A stretch of DNA of 64,000 nt from Psychrobacillus sp044762855 (GCF_044762855.1 NZ_JBIWFB010000004.1:124001-188000); one strand, 5' to 3'; positions 50,286 to 58,619 are shown, counted from the first letter of the stretch. A program made the numbers and translations. Notes: generated by a model not told the origin, from the sequence alone.

Positions 50286-50366
50286 TGTATTTATTTTTTG
50301 CTAACGACTAACTAATTAATGTATAATACTAAAAGTAGAAAATGAATCGAAAGAGAGTGGGACTTT

Positions 50367-51086
50367 ATGGGTCGTAAATGGAATAATATTAAAGAAAAGA
50401 AAGCTTCCAAAGATGCAAATACTAGCCGTATTTACGCGAAGTTTGGACGTGAAATATATGTAGCTGCAAGACAAGGCGAACCAGATCCTGTTTCTAACCA
50501 AGCATTAAAAGTAGTATTAGAACGTGCGAAAACGTACAGTGTGCCAAAGCATATTATTGATAAAGCAATTGAAAAAGCTAAAGGTGGATCGGAAGAAAGC
50601 TATGACGAGCTTCGTTATGAAGGTTTCGGTCCAAATGGCTCGATGGTAATCGTCGATGCGTTGACAAATAACGTAAACCGTACAGCATCTGATGTGCGTG
50701 CAGCATTTGGTAAAAATGGTGGTAACATGGGTGTCAGCGGTTCGGTTGCATATATGTTTGACGCAACTGCAGTTATTGGTCTAGAAGGAAAAACAGCTGA
50801 TGAAGTTCTAGAACTATTAATGGAAGCAGACGTAGATGCTCGTGATATTATAGAAGAAGAGGATTCAGTGATTGTTTACGCTGAACCAGATCAATTCCAT
50901 GCTGTACAGGAAGCGTTAAGAGCTGCTGGTGTTGAAGAATTTACAGTAGCGGAGTTATCGATGCTTGCTCAAAACGACATTTCATTAGAAGCTGATGCAC
51001 AAGCACAATTCGAGAAAATGATTGATGCATTAGAAGATTTAGAAGACGTTCAACAAGTATTCCATAACGTAGACTTGGGAGAATAA
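50367..51086 (+). CDS. yeeI: YebC/YeeI-family translation or transcription factor
   Basis: The 239-residue protein begins MGRKWNNIKEKKASKDANTS and holds GPNGSMVIVDALTNNVNRTASDVRAAFGKNGGNMG and AQFEKMIDALEDLEDVQQVFHNVDL. It closely follows YeeI of Bacillus subtilis, the second YebC subtype. YebC proteins were long called transcription regulators; recent work ties them to relieving ribosome stalling at proline-rich stretches. GAGAGTGG precedes the ATG. A single-gene unit. Confidence 0.9.
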   Translation: MGRKWNNIKEKKASKDANTSRIYAKFGREIYVAARQGEPDPVSNQALKVVLERAKTYSVPKHIIDKAIEKAKGGSEESYDELRYEGFGPNGSMVIVDALTNNVNRTASDVRAAFGKNGGNMGVSGSVAYMFDATAVIGLEGKTADEVLELLMEADVDARDIIEEEDSVIVYAEPDQFHAVQEALRAAGVEEFTVAELSMLAQNDISLEADAQAQFEKMIDALEDLEDVQQVFHNVDLGE

Positions 51087-51094
51087 TAGGATGA

Positions 51095-51143
51095 AAAGGT
51101 TGCCACTTAAGTAGTTTTTCTGCTTTTGGGGTAGCCTTTTTTT
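51095..51143 (+). terminator. Terminator after yeeI
   Basis: AAAAGGTTGCC pairs imperfectly with GGTAGCCTTTT, then T4. The following 180 bases to the next gene show nothing assignable. Confidence 0.6.
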
Positions 51144-51339
51144 CTTATCGGGATAGGAACAGTTGGATTTTCGAGTTTAGTTGGAAAAATAATATTCAAG
51201 GAGAAAATGTTAGCTAGGCCAATGAGTGTGACTAAATGAGGAACAGAACTGAGTGTAAAGCGTCTAGTATTCTAAATGGAAATATTAATTGAAAATTTAG
51301 TATTTAATTTATGGGATTTAGAAAGTGAGGATGAAAAAC

Positions 51340-52062
51340 TTGCGAGCTACGGCGCTTGTCACTGTAACGCATGATCCAGATGGGAAAAATATTAAACTCT
51401 TTAAAGAATTACAAAAAAGTTTGGAAGAAGTATACGCTGAGTTATTTATAACGATTAGTGAGGAATCTTCTTCGGAATTAATAAAAGAGGTTCAAAAGAG
51501 TACGTTTAATTGTAAGCTTATTCCTAAAAATGGAGCAGCATATGCTCGAAGGGAAGCGCTAAAGTTTGCGCTTACTGGAAATAGTCGACACTATCATTAT
51601 TGTGACTTGGATCGAATTTTAACATGGGGAAAACAACATTTAACTGAATTAAAAAAAGTTGTTGCACATATACCAAATTATGATTATTTAATCATTGGTC
51701 GGACAGACAAAGCGATGAATACTCATCCAGTGGAATGGATTGAGACAGAAAGAATTACGAATCGAATTTTTTCAATTGAATTGGGTAAAGAAGTAGATGT
51801 AACTGCTGGATCATGTGCATTTTCGCAAATCAATGCCGAATTCATTAGTAAATATTCAAAAGAAAAGATGACGGATGCGGAATGGCCAATGATTATATCC
51901 AGAATCGCCAAACGCCAAGTGGATTATCTTTCTGTGGAAGGATTAGCGTATCAAGAAGAAATAAACGGTTTGAATCGTCATGTTAGTGAATCCGATAAAT
52001 GGTTTAGTCGTTTAAAGCTGAGTTTAGTTATTAGCGAAACAGCAATGAAGGTAGGGAAATAG
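51340..52062 (+). CDS. Protein of unknown function, glycosyltransferase-A-like features
   Basis: It encodes about 240 residues with no signal peptide. ATALVTVTHDPDGKNIKLFKEL, a mid-protein HYCDLDRILTWGK with a D-x-D-like DLD, and YDYLIIGRTDKA followed by VDVTAGSCAF and MTDAEWPM recall the GT-A fold used by nucleotide-sugar enzymes. I do not recognise the family. TTG 51340 is preferred (GTGAGG 9 bases upstream); ATG 51331 and GTG 51325 are in frame. The DUF5412 gene follows 13 bases after the stop. Confidence 0.6.
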   Translation: MRATALVTVTHDPDGKNIKLFKELQKSLEEVYAELFITISEESSSELIKEVQKSTFNCKLIPKNGAAYARREALKFALTGNSRHYHYCDLDRILTWGKQHLTELKKVVAHIPNYDYLIIGRTDKAMNTHPVEWIETERITNRIFSIELGKEVDVTAGSCAFSQINAEFISKYSKEKMTDAEWPMIISRIAKRQVDYLSVEGLAYQEEINGLNRHVSESDKWFSRLKLSLVISETAMKVGK

Positions 52063-52075
52063 AGGAGTAGATAAA

Positions 52076-52453
52076 TTGTTCAAGAGAAAAATAAAGATAA
52101 TTTCGCTCGTATTGGCAGCTCCCATTTTATTGATTGGTGGATTAATAAGCTTTGTTGTTTATTGGGCTTTCTTTGATATGAACAGATTGCCTACTGGTAA
52201 TTTTCTGACGGAAGAATCCTCTCCTGATGGAAAGTACACATTAAAAGCATATATTTCCGATGGAGGAGCTACGACTAGCTATGCTATCCGTGGAGAACTT
52301 GTGTTTAACGATGGAAATAAAAAGAAGAAAAATATTTACTGGAACTATCCTGAAGAAACAACAGATGTATCTTGGATAGATAACGGTACTGTTGTCATCA
52401 ATGGTCATGAATTGGATGTTTCTAAAGATAAATATGACTTTCGGCGTGAATAA
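52076..52453 (+). CDS. DUF5412-like membrane-anchored protein
   Basis: It encodes 125 residues. One N-terminal helix (about 9-32) anchors an outward domain with SPDGKYTLKAYISDGGATTSYAIRGELVFN and TTDVSWIDNGTVVINGHELDVSKDKYDFR, the pattern of the small DUF5412 group. TTG start is supported by GAGGAG 8 bases upstream. It is followed at 21 bases by a lipoprotein gene, so both may act at the cell surface. Function unknown. Confidence 0.72.
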   Translation: MFKRKIKIISLVLAAPILLIGGLISFVVYWAFFDMNRLPTGNFLTEESSPDGKYTLKAYISDGGATTSYAIRGELVFNDGNKKKKNIYWNYPEETTDVSWIDNGTVVINGHELDVSKDKYDFRRE

Positions 52454-52473
52454 ATAATAGGGAGGGTTTAATC

Positions 52474-52872
52474 ATGAAAAAATGGTTTGTACCTCTTGTC
52501 AGCATTTTTGTTTTAATGGGCTGTAGTGGAAATGAAAGGGAAGATGTAGGTAAACTAACAAGAGTAGATGTCTTTAAAATGAATGATGAGGAAATGATTA
52601 TCCCCGATCAAGAGACTATAGATGTGTTAAATCAGGCCTTTGAACAAATTGAATGGGAACAGAATGTAAAAGCAGAAATGTCGAGAAAAGAAGATGTTAA
52701 AGTTGTTTTGTTCATGGAAGTAGATAAGAATATGCCTGAGAGTCTAGTTGAATACTTTATTTGGTTTGAAGAGAATGGAACGGCTACTATTATTAATAGG
52801 AATGAAAGCTCCCTTGGGAAACTAGGTGAAGAAAGTGCAAGTGTATTAAAGAAAAATTTAAAATTTGAGTAA
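52474..52872 (+). CDS. Small lipoprotein of unknown function
   Basis: The 132-residue protein has a short signal peptide ending in the lipobox VLMGC (Cys 17), so it should be lipid-anchored outside the membrane. The remaining domain is acidic and mixed alpha/beta (ETIDVLNQAFEQIEWEQNVKAEM, VEYFIWFEENGTATIINRN). AGGGAGG precedes the ATG. It ends at a strong terminator together with the DUF5412 gene. Confidence 0.75.
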   Translation: MKKWFVPLVSIFVLMGCSGNEREDVGKLTRVDVFKMNDEEMIIPDQETIDVLNQAFEQIEWEQNVKAEMSRKEDVKVVLFMEVDKNMPESLVEYFIWFEENGTATIINRNESSLGKLGEESASVLKKNLKFE

Positions 52873-52875
52873 AAG

Positions 52876-52912
52876 AAAACAGCCAAACTGAAAATCAGTA
52901 GGCTGTTTTTTA
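52876..52912. terminator. Terminator between lipoprotein and DUF4395 genes
   Basis: AAAACAGCC...ACTG pairs with CAGT...GGCTGTTTT, with T6 following. Confidence 0.8.
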
Positions 52913-52916
52913 GTTG

Positions 52917-53336
52917 TTATGTTGCGGATTTTTTTCTACGATAATTCCATTGTTGGTATTGGAAACGCACAAAGCAGCCAATACAAAAACCAAAAATTGC
53001 AATGAGTGCAGCTAAACCAACCATGATTGTAGCTACATTAAATAATATAGACCAATTGAATAAAAAACTGATAGTTGCAATGAATAAGAAGCCTACTGCT
53101 AGCCACTGGTTAAATCTTAGTTGGGCATAATCTTCTTGAAGATAGACATGTGCAGGTTTAGGTAAAAACTGTTTTATGATAACTAATATCGGATGAAAAC
53201 CAGTTAATAAGCTCGAAAGATTTGCCATAAGTGGAACGAGTAAAATCCATGCCGATTGGGTAAAAAGCGCAATAATTACAGACAAAACAATTGTCCATTG
53301 ATTAGCCAGGACTAGAGGTTTTGGAATTGTTCTCAT
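52917..53336 (-). CDS. DUF4395 membrane protein
   Basis: The 139-residue protein has three to four helices and ends with GFCIGCFVRFQYQQWNYRR. The paired cysteines in CIGC are conserved in DUF4395, a family often near thiol-redox genes, so a redox role is possible. Here it stands alone, convergent with the small lipoprotein gene. No clear ribosome binding site lies before the ATG. Confidence 0.8.
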   Translation of the reverse strand: MRTIPKPLVLANQWTIVLSVIIALFTQSAWILLVPLMANLSSLLTGFHPILVIIKQFLPKPAHVYLQEDYAQLRFNQWLAVGFLFIATISFLFNWSILFNVATIMVGLAALIAIFGFCIGCFVRFQYQQWNYRRKKSAT

Positions 53337-53506
53337 ATTAAAGCCTACTTTCCGTATTGGATTTATTATATTATATGTTTGGTTTAGTTAAATGTAAATA
53401 CAAAGAAATTAATTACAGGTAGTAGAAAAATCGAAGGGGTATAGCCGATTAGCTTGAAAGTGCATGATGGTTAAGGTGCGGCAATAAGAGAAGTAGGTAT
53501 TCATAA

Positions 53507-53551
53507 ACAGTAATAAGCCTTACTCAACTAAGAGTGAGGCTTATTACTGTA
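53507..53551. repeat. Strong isolated hairpin
   Basis: ACAGTAATAAGCCTTACTC pairs with GAGTGAGGCTTATTACTGT around AACTAA with one mismatch. No clear T-run follows on either strand. It lies in the 53337-53571 gap, where nothing else was found. Confidence 0.6.
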
Positions 53552-53571
53552 GACAAATTAGTCAAATGTAT

Positions 53572-53646
53572 ATGAAAAAAGTGAGGGGAGAGAATTCTTT
53601 GACTTACAAATATATCAATCCATATATTTCAATCTACACTTCTTGA
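53572..53646 (+). CDS. Possible small peptide before a terminator
   Basis: A 24-codon frame, MKKVRGENSLTYKYINPYIS..., ends inside a hairpin CTTGAGA...TCTCAAG with T8 (53642-53677). GAGGGGAG lies 8 bases before an internal TTG (53599) that could start a 15-residue form rich in Tyr and Ile. It faces the 3' end of the HxlR gene, so it is not the leader of a known gene. Chance is quite possible. Confidence 0.25.
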   Translation: MKKVRGENSLTYKYINPYISIYTS

Positions 53647-53663
53647 GAACGATTGCTGCGATC

Positions 53664-54041
53664 TCAAGATTTTTTTTCAAATTCACAAATATCAATCCAT
53701 TTTTGTAAAGAAACAATCACTTCCTTGAAGGCAAAACCTTTTGCAGTAAGCTCATATTCTACTTTTTTGGTAGAGGATTCAAGTAGTTTTTTATTGACTA
53801 ATTTGGCATCAACTAAGTCATTTAGTCTTTCAGAAAGTAATCGGTCAGAAATACCGGGGATGCTTGAAAGAATTTCGTTATAACGTTTTGATCCGGATAG
53901 CAATGTGTAAATAATCATCCCCATCCAACGTTTACCGATAAATTCAATGGCCTGATGATAGTTACTGCAATAGCTATTATTTATATTGGTATCATTCGGT
54001 TTATCCACTAACAAAACCTCCATTAAATCATTCGTTTTCAC
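53664..54041 (-). CDS. HxlR-family transcriptional regulator
   Basis: The 125-residue winged-helix protein has the HxlR signature: a conserved cysteine (C25 in SYCSNYHQAIEFIGKRW), GSKRYNEILSSIPGISDRLLSERLNDL, then KKVEYELTAKG. Members such as YodB use that cysteine to sense quinones or electrophiles. It is divergent from the nitroreductase gene, with two operator-like palindromes between them, so it probably represses that gene. Confidence 0.87.
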   Translation of the reverse strand: MKTNDLMEVLLVDKPNDTNINNSYCSNYHQAIEFIGKRWMGMIIYTLLSGSKRYNEILSSIPGISDRLLSERLNDLVDAKLVNKKLLESSTKKVEYELTAKGFAFKEVIVSLQKWIDICEFEKKS

Positions 54042-54078
54042 TTATTGTAGCATATAGAACTTTTTTATTGACGAATAA

Positions 54079-54127
54079 ACTTACTAATGGTAAGCTCTTT
54101 TAGTACAGAAACTTACTAATAGTAAGT
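54079..54127. promoter_or_regulatory. Tandem HxlR operators between regulator and nitroreductase
   Basis: ACTTACTAATGGTAAGC (54079-54095) and ACTTACTAATAGTAAGT (54111-54127) are palindromes 32 bases apart, three helical turns. TTGACG at 54068 is a possible -35, placing the first site in the promoter. Confidence 0.65.
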
Positions 54128-54143
54128 TTCAGGAGGAAATAAT

Positions 54144-54773
54144 ATGTCGACAGAAAAAGATTCAAATCTATATACAATTATGCATGCTAGAAAATCAGTT
54201 AGAGTTTACGATCCCAATTTTAAAATTTCACAACATGCGTTAGAGGAAATCATTGAAGAAGCAACATCTGCACCATCTTCGAGTAATCTTCAAGCTTGGA
54301 AATTCCTTGTCATTCAAGATGACAAAACAAAAGTAGAACTTCGCGCCATAGCGAATAACCAAGAACAAGTAGAAACTTCTTCGGCAGTTATTGCAGTATT
54401 AGGAAATGCTGAAATGTATAAAAATGTCGAACAAATATATAGACAAAATGTAGATGAAGGCTATATGGATGAGGCTACAAAGGATTTAATGATTAACAAT
54501 ACAAATCGCACTTATCCTTTTGCTTCATTGGAAACGAGAAAAAATATTGCTACTTTTGATGCTGGCCTCATTGCAATGCAATTGATGTTAGTTGCAAAAG
54601 AAAAAGGATTAGATACGGTAACAATGGGTGGATTCGATAAAGTGAAGTTTGCAGAAAGATTCCAATTACCTGAGCATATTTTTCCGATCGTACTCATTGC
54701 CATTGGTAAAGCAGCCGCACCAGCATACGGTTCATCCCGTCTACCATTAAGTGAAATTGTTCAATTTATTTAA
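54144..54773 (+). CDS. Nitroreductase-family flavoprotein
   Basis: It encodes 209 residues. MHARKSVRVYDPNFKIS and ATSAPSSSNLQAWKFLVI bind FMN at the N-terminus; GLDTVTMGGFDKVKFAERFQLP and a C-terminal PLSEIVQFI complete the fold. It should reduce nitro compounds or quinones with NAD(P)H. AGGAGG precedes the ATG. The divergent HxlR regulator and paired operators suggest induction by such compounds. Confidence 0.87.
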   Translation: MSTEKDSNLYTIMHARKSVRVYDPNFKISQHALEEIIEEATSAPSSSNLQAWKFLVIQDDKTKVELRAIANNQEQVETSSAVIAVLGNAEMYKNVEQIYRQNVDEGYMDEATKDLMINNTNRTYPFASLETRKNIATFDAGLIAMQLMLVAKEKGLDTVTMGGFDKVKFAERFQLPEHIFPIVLIAIGKAAAPAYGSSRLPLSEIVQFI

Positions 54774-54847
54774 TATATCCAAATAACCTTTACATCTATT
54801 TATTTAGAACTTTTTTAATGTAGGTTACTATTTGTAGAAATTTTAGG

Positions 54848-54889
54848 CTGTATACCAACCGTTTAAACGGGTTGGTATACAGTTTTTTT
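54848..54889 (+). terminator. Terminator after the nitroreductase gene
   Basis: CTGTATACCAACC pairs with GGTTGGTATACAG around GTTTAAACG, followed by T7. Confidence 0.9.
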
Positions 54890-55019
54890 ATGGGAAGGCG
54901 AATGGATCACAGAAATGTTTTGTCTATATAAAAATAGAGCGTATTAGTTTAAAAGGCATACCAAAGGTTTCATTGATATATTTCCCGGGAAATTGACAAA
55001 AGTCGATGTTTTGTTACAG

Positions 55020-55052
55020 ATATGTTACTGGTGCCTGGCACCAGTAACATAT
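55020..55052. repeat. Near-perfect palindrome after the ABC-F gene
   Basis: ATATGTTACTGGTGCC and GGCACCAGTAACATAT flank a single T. On the minus strand it follows the ABC-F stop codon by 6 bases but lacks a T-run. It may be a dispersed palindromic unit. Confidence 0.6.
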
Positions 55053-55058
55053 TTGTAA

Positions 55059-56714
55059 TTATTTTTTCTTTAGTTCGTTGATTTGTTTGGTTAATGCTAT
55101 AAATTGTTGGTCTAGTTCGTTGTATTTGGCGTCTTTTTTCTGCAAGTAACTGAGTTCTCCTAATACTGCTTGGCGTTCGGTTTCTAGTTTTAGTAGCTCT
55201 TTTTCACGGGAGGATTCATTTGTTTTATGCATCCACTCGTTGTAGCCCATTTCTACTTTTCGAATCGCTTTATTTTCAAAGATGAGTAGTTTGTTTGTTA
55301 GCTTTTCTAAAAAATAACGGTCGTGCGTGACTAATAAAATTGTTCCAGGATAAGTCGACAGGGTTCTCTCCAGTTGTTCTCGAGAAGGAAGATCCAAATG
55401 ATTTGTTGGTTCATCTAATAGTAAAACGTCTTTTTGATCTAATATGAATTCCATTAGCTTTAACTTTACTCGCTCTCCCATACTCATGGTGCGAATCGGG
55501 CGGGACCAGTGATCTTTTGAAAATCCTAAATTCATCATAAGGGTTTGAATTTGCCCTCTTGTTTCAAAATCAGTGGGACCAAATAACTCAAATGGCGTTT
55601 TTTCTTCCGGTAAGTCAAATACAGTTTGACGTAGGTAGCCGATATTCATTGCTTCTGACTTCCAAAGTTCTCCTTGGACACTTTCTTCTCCTAATAACAT
55701 GCGGAAAAATGTCGATTTTCCACTCCCATTGGATCCTAAAATGCCAATTCGTTCTTGAGACTGGACGGTAAAAGTGGCATTTTGGAACAGCAGTTTGTCT
55801 TCAAATGTTTTACTCAAGCGTTTGGCTTCTATTACTCGCTTTCCTTTTTTCTTGTTTCCTTCAATAGAGAAGGTCACTTCTTTTTCTGCTTCAGGTTGAT
55901 CAATTGTATTTTTAGAAAGCTCGAGCTCTAAGCGTTTCTTTTTAGAACGTATTTGGATATCCATTTTCTTTGCTTTCACTCGGTAATATTCTTTATTAAA
56001 TTCATGTTTAGTTGAATCTGCATGTGCTTTAGCTGACCAGTTTTTTAGTGCTGACATTTGTTTTTCCACTTGTTTGATTTTAGTTTGTTGTGCATCATAC
56101 AGTCTTTGTTGTGAAAGTCTAGATTCTTCTTTCTTTTGTCGAAAAGATGTATAGTTACCCGCGTAAACTGTTAACTTTTTATTTTCCACTTCCCAAATCC
56201 AATTAGTTACCTCATCTAAAAAATAACGATCATGCGATACTAAAATAATTGTTCCATGATAGGCCAATATCTGTTCTTTTAAGAAAGATAAACTTTCTTG
56301 GTCTAAATGATTGGTTGGTTCATCCAATAAAAGAAGTTGTGATTTTTCCGCAAATGCGCGGGAAAGACGTCTCTTCATTTTTTCTCCGCCACTTAAATCA
56401 TCATACTCTCTATTCCCAGGAACAGACCATTTACTGAGATATGCCCGTTCATCATCCGCAAAATCATTGTTCTTAAATTGTTCATCCTCTTGTTTAAAAT
56501 AACTGATAGTAGGTGCTGGTCCAAACCAGTCCATATATCCATTAGTAGGAAGTGTTTCGCTGGCTAGTACAGAAAGAAGGGAAGACTTTCCTTCACCATT
56601 TCTTCCTACTATGCCAATAACAGCCCCTGTTTGAATGTCCGCTGTTAGATTTTCCAAGATGACCTTATCTCTAAATGTGATATTTATATCTAATAATTTA
56701 CCCTGTAATGTCAT
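55059..56714 (-). CDS. ABC-F ATPase, antibiotic-resistance or translation-factor type
   Basis: It encodes 551 residues from ATG 56714, set by AAGGAG 8 bases upstream; an earlier start would lie in the leader hairpin. Two ABC domains are present: Walker A GRNGEGKSS and GSNGSGKST, signatures LSGGEKMKRRL and MSMGERVKL, both with DEPTNHLD. A charged linker of about 80 residues joins them and no membrane segment exists, as in ABC-F proteins that act on the ribosome. Its leader carries a terminator and short upstream frame, as for VmlR/Vga-type factors. Which drug, if any, is unknown. Confidence 0.85.
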   Translation of the reverse strand: MTLQGKLLDINITFRDKVILENLTADIQTGAVIGIVGRNGEGKSSLLSVLASETLPTNGYMDWFGPAPTISYFKQEDEQFKNNDFADDERAYLSKWSVPGNREYDDLSGGEKMKRRLSRAFAEKSQLLLLDEPTNHLDQESLSFLKEQILAYHGTIILVSHDRYFLDEVTNWIWEVENKKLTVYAGNYTSFRQKKEESRLSQQRLYDAQQTKIKQVEKQMSALKNWSAKAHADSTKHEFNKEYYRVKAKKMDIQIRSKKKRLELELSKNTIDQPEAEKEVTFSIEGNKKKGKRVIEAKRLSKTFEDKLLFQNATFTVQSQERIGILGSNGSGKSTFFRMLLGEESVQGELWKSEAMNIGYLRQTVFDLPEEKTPFELFGPTDFETRGQIQTLMMNLGFSKDHWSRPIRTMSMGERVKLKLMEFILDQKDVLLLDEPTNHLDLPSREQLERTLSTYPGTILLVTHDRYFLEKLTNKLLIFENKAIRKVEMGYNEWMHKTNESSREKELLKLETERQAVLGELSYLQKKDAKYNELDQQFIALTKQINELKKK

Positions 56715-56739
56715 ATGATCCGCTCCTTTTTGGAGGAAT

Positions 56740-56876
56740 AAAAAAATCCCTCCGAATATGAATCGGAAGGACTGGTTGCCTTTAAAAAATACGCAAAAAA
56801 CCACTACAAACTAGAGTATTGTAGAGAATCATTCGTATTTGATTGAAAAATGGGCAGACTAATCCTATTTCCGATT
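56740..56876 (-). promoter_or_regulatory. Attenuator in the ABC-F leader
   Basis: On the minus strand, TCCTTCCGA (56763-56771) and TCGGAGGGA (56747-56755) plus T7 form a terminator before the gene. AATCGGAA (56869-56876) can instead pair with TTCCGATT (56761-56768), which would break the terminator. CACTACAAA (56876-56884) and TTTGTAGTG (56802-56810) form a competing stem. Confidence 0.65.
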
Positions 56877-56901
56877 TTGTAGTGTTTATTTTGTTAAACC
56901 T

Positions 56902-56944
56902 CTACTTAAGAAATAAGATTAAATATCCATTGTCCACCCATCAT
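56902..56944 (-). CDS. Short upstream reading frame(s) in the ABC-F leader
   Basis: GAGAGG is followed by two overlapping candidates: GTG 56937, giving MDNGYLILFLK with ideal 7-base spacing, and ATG 56944/56941, giving MMGGQWIFNLIS with tight spacing. Either could sense stalled ribosomes and shift the downstream hairpins. Which one is translated cannot be told. Confidence 0.45.
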
Positions 56945-56966
56945 CCTCTCAAAATTAGTTGCATTC

Positions 56967-56975
56967 ATTATAGCA
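56967..56975 (-). promoter_or_regulatory. Extended -10 promoter of the ABC-F gene
   Basis: TGCTATAAT on the minus strand: a perfect TATAAT (56967-56972) with the TGn extension. It gives a leader of about 245 bases. Confidence 0.55.
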
Positions 56976-56979
56976 TATT

Positions 56980-57681
56980 TTAACTTTCTTTTTTTAAAAA
57001 CAACTTCACTAATGAAAAAAAGATAATAATGCAGTATATGGCCCCGAACGAGGAGATAGTCCAAAATTCTTTCCCAAAATAATTTAAGTCATCCGGTTCA
57101 AAGAAGTTAATAACATTTACTACTGGAGGAAATATTAATAATAGCCACTTTAACAATGACAGCTTTTCCACTATGCCATCGTATGAAAGACTGATGGCAA
57201 TAATAAGAACGGCGGAAAGCCATGCGTACCTCTTTGGAATAAGTGAAGTGATGGATGAAAAAGAACCAACTAAAATACCGAAAATGGCTAATAAAAGGTG
57301 TATTAATATAGAAAGTCCTAAATGTATTGGTTGTAATGTTTCTTTAAAACTATCCAATAGTATTGGATAAAAAATTGCAAATAGCATTAATACAAACGTA
57401 ACAAGTAGAATGATAATCCATTTGCCAAGTAAATATCTAACTTTCCCGACTTGAACAAATAAAAGATTTTTTTCGGATTCCTCTTCCATTGAAAATAAGT
57501 TCATGGATATCCATGTTGTCACTAGATACAAGACAATGCTTGTGACGGCGTAACTACTTAATATTTCCACGCCGCTATAATGATATAAAACAAAGATCCA
57601 TATGAAGAAGGTTGCTGCTGGCGGTATTATTTTGAAAGAGCGTATATAGCTTTTAAATTGGTATTTTATATATCCTTGCAC
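56980..57681 (-). CDS. ABC transporter permease subunit
   Basis: It encodes 233 residues with six predicted membrane helices and no large loop, like ABC-2-type export permeases. The segment SMEEESEKNLLFVQVGKVRYLLGKW between helices 2 and 3 is a typical coupling region. It lies 2 bases after the ATPase gene and depends on it. The substrate is unknown; such pairs often export peptides or lipids, or give immunity to bacteriocins. Confidence 0.78.
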   Translation of the reverse strand: MQGYIKYQFKSYIRSFKIIPPAATFFIWIFVLYHYSGVEILSSYAVTSIVLYLVTTWISMNLFSMEEESEKNLLFVQVGKVRYLLGKWIIILLVTFVLMLFAIFYPILLDSFKETLQPIHLGLSILIHLLLAIFGILVGSFSSITSLIPKRYAWLSAVLIIAISLSYDGIVEKLSLLKWLLLIFPPVVNVINFFEPDDLNYFGKEFWTISSFGAIYCIIIFFSLVKLFLKKES

Positions 57682-57683
57682 AG

Positions 57684-58496
57684 TTATATCCTTTCCCTGA
57701 CTTCAAGTACAGAACACTTTCTATTCAAAAGTTCCTTTAACAGGAAATCGCTTTTATCTATAGGTACGGTTATTATCGCTATATCTTCTTCCATGTGAAT
57801 TTCCTCAAATGCAAGTTCAGCCAAAGAGTTTTTGTTTGGAAATCTTGTTTTAATTATTCGATAGGAGCTTTTAGTTTCTGTTTGAATTAATACACTTCCA
57901 TCTTTCACGTATAATATTTGATTTGCAATGTTGTCCACTAACAGGTCTTCATGAGTTGTAAAAATAATCGTCATTTTAGTTTTCAGCTTTTCTAAAATAG
58001 TCATTAAATTTTGTTGGGAATTCGTATCTAACCCTGTTAAAGGTTCATCTAATAAAAGGATGTCTGGTTTGGTTAGAAGGGCTTGAAGGATTCCTACTTT
58101 TTGTTTTGTCCCTTTTGAACATTTTTTTAGAGGTGTGTTCATATAGGGTTCTATTCCAAACAAACTACTATATTCAGATAGCTCTGATTTCATATCCAAT
58201 TCAGATATACCTTGAAAGGAAGCGATTAATATTAAATACTCTTTCAGTTTAAATCGAAGGTTCTCTGGAAAATGCTCCGGGACATATGCAATCCTATTTG
58301 TATTTCTTATTAACTTTCCGTTAGTTGGTTCATAAATTCCTGCAAGCAACTTCAATAAGGTGCTTTTTCCGGAGCCATTGGATCCACGAATAGCAACAGC
58401 CGATTTTTCCTTAAAACGAAAGGAAACATTTTGTAAAATAGTACGATTTTCTATGTCTTTACTTAAATTTGACGTCTCCAAAACGGTCTTTCCCAT
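57684..58496 (-). CDS. ABC transporter ATPase subunit
   Basis: The 270-residue ATPase has Walker A GSNGSGKST, signature KCSKGTKQKVGIL (serine in place of the usual LSGGQ start, common in export ATPases), Walker B ILLLDEPLTGLD and H-loop IFTTHED. A C-terminal domain of about 60 residues follows. It powers the permease encoded next. No good ribosome binding site lies before the ATG; ACAGGTTG is the nearest. Confidence 0.85.
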   Translation of the reverse strand: MGKTVLETSNLSKDIENRTILQNVSFRFKEKSAVAIRGSNGSGKSTLLKLLAGIYEPTNGKLIRNTNRIAYVPEHFPENLRFKLKEYLILIASFQGISELDMKSELSEYSSLFGIEPYMNTPLKKCSKGTKQKVGILQALLTKPDILLLDEPLTGLDTNSQQNLMTILEKLKTKMTIIFTTHEDLLVDNIANQILYVKDGSVLIQTETKSSYRIIKTRFPNKNSLAELAFEEIHMEEDIAIITVPIDKSDFLLKELLNRKCSVLEVRERI

Positions 58497-58562
58497 TTAG
58501 TCACAACCTGTTTTAAGATTATTTTGTCATATTTTGGTGTGGAAAACAAATAACATATTTGG

Positions 58563-58596
58563 AAAATGCCAAGAGAAAGTAAATATCCCTTGGCAT
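58563..58596 (-). terminator. Hairpin after the TRAP permease gene
   Basis: AATGCCAAG pairs with CTTGGCATT, with TTCC after it on the minus strand. A moderate terminator. Confidence 0.55.
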
Positions 58597-58619
58597 TGTG
58601 AAAAATTTAGATATCGTTT

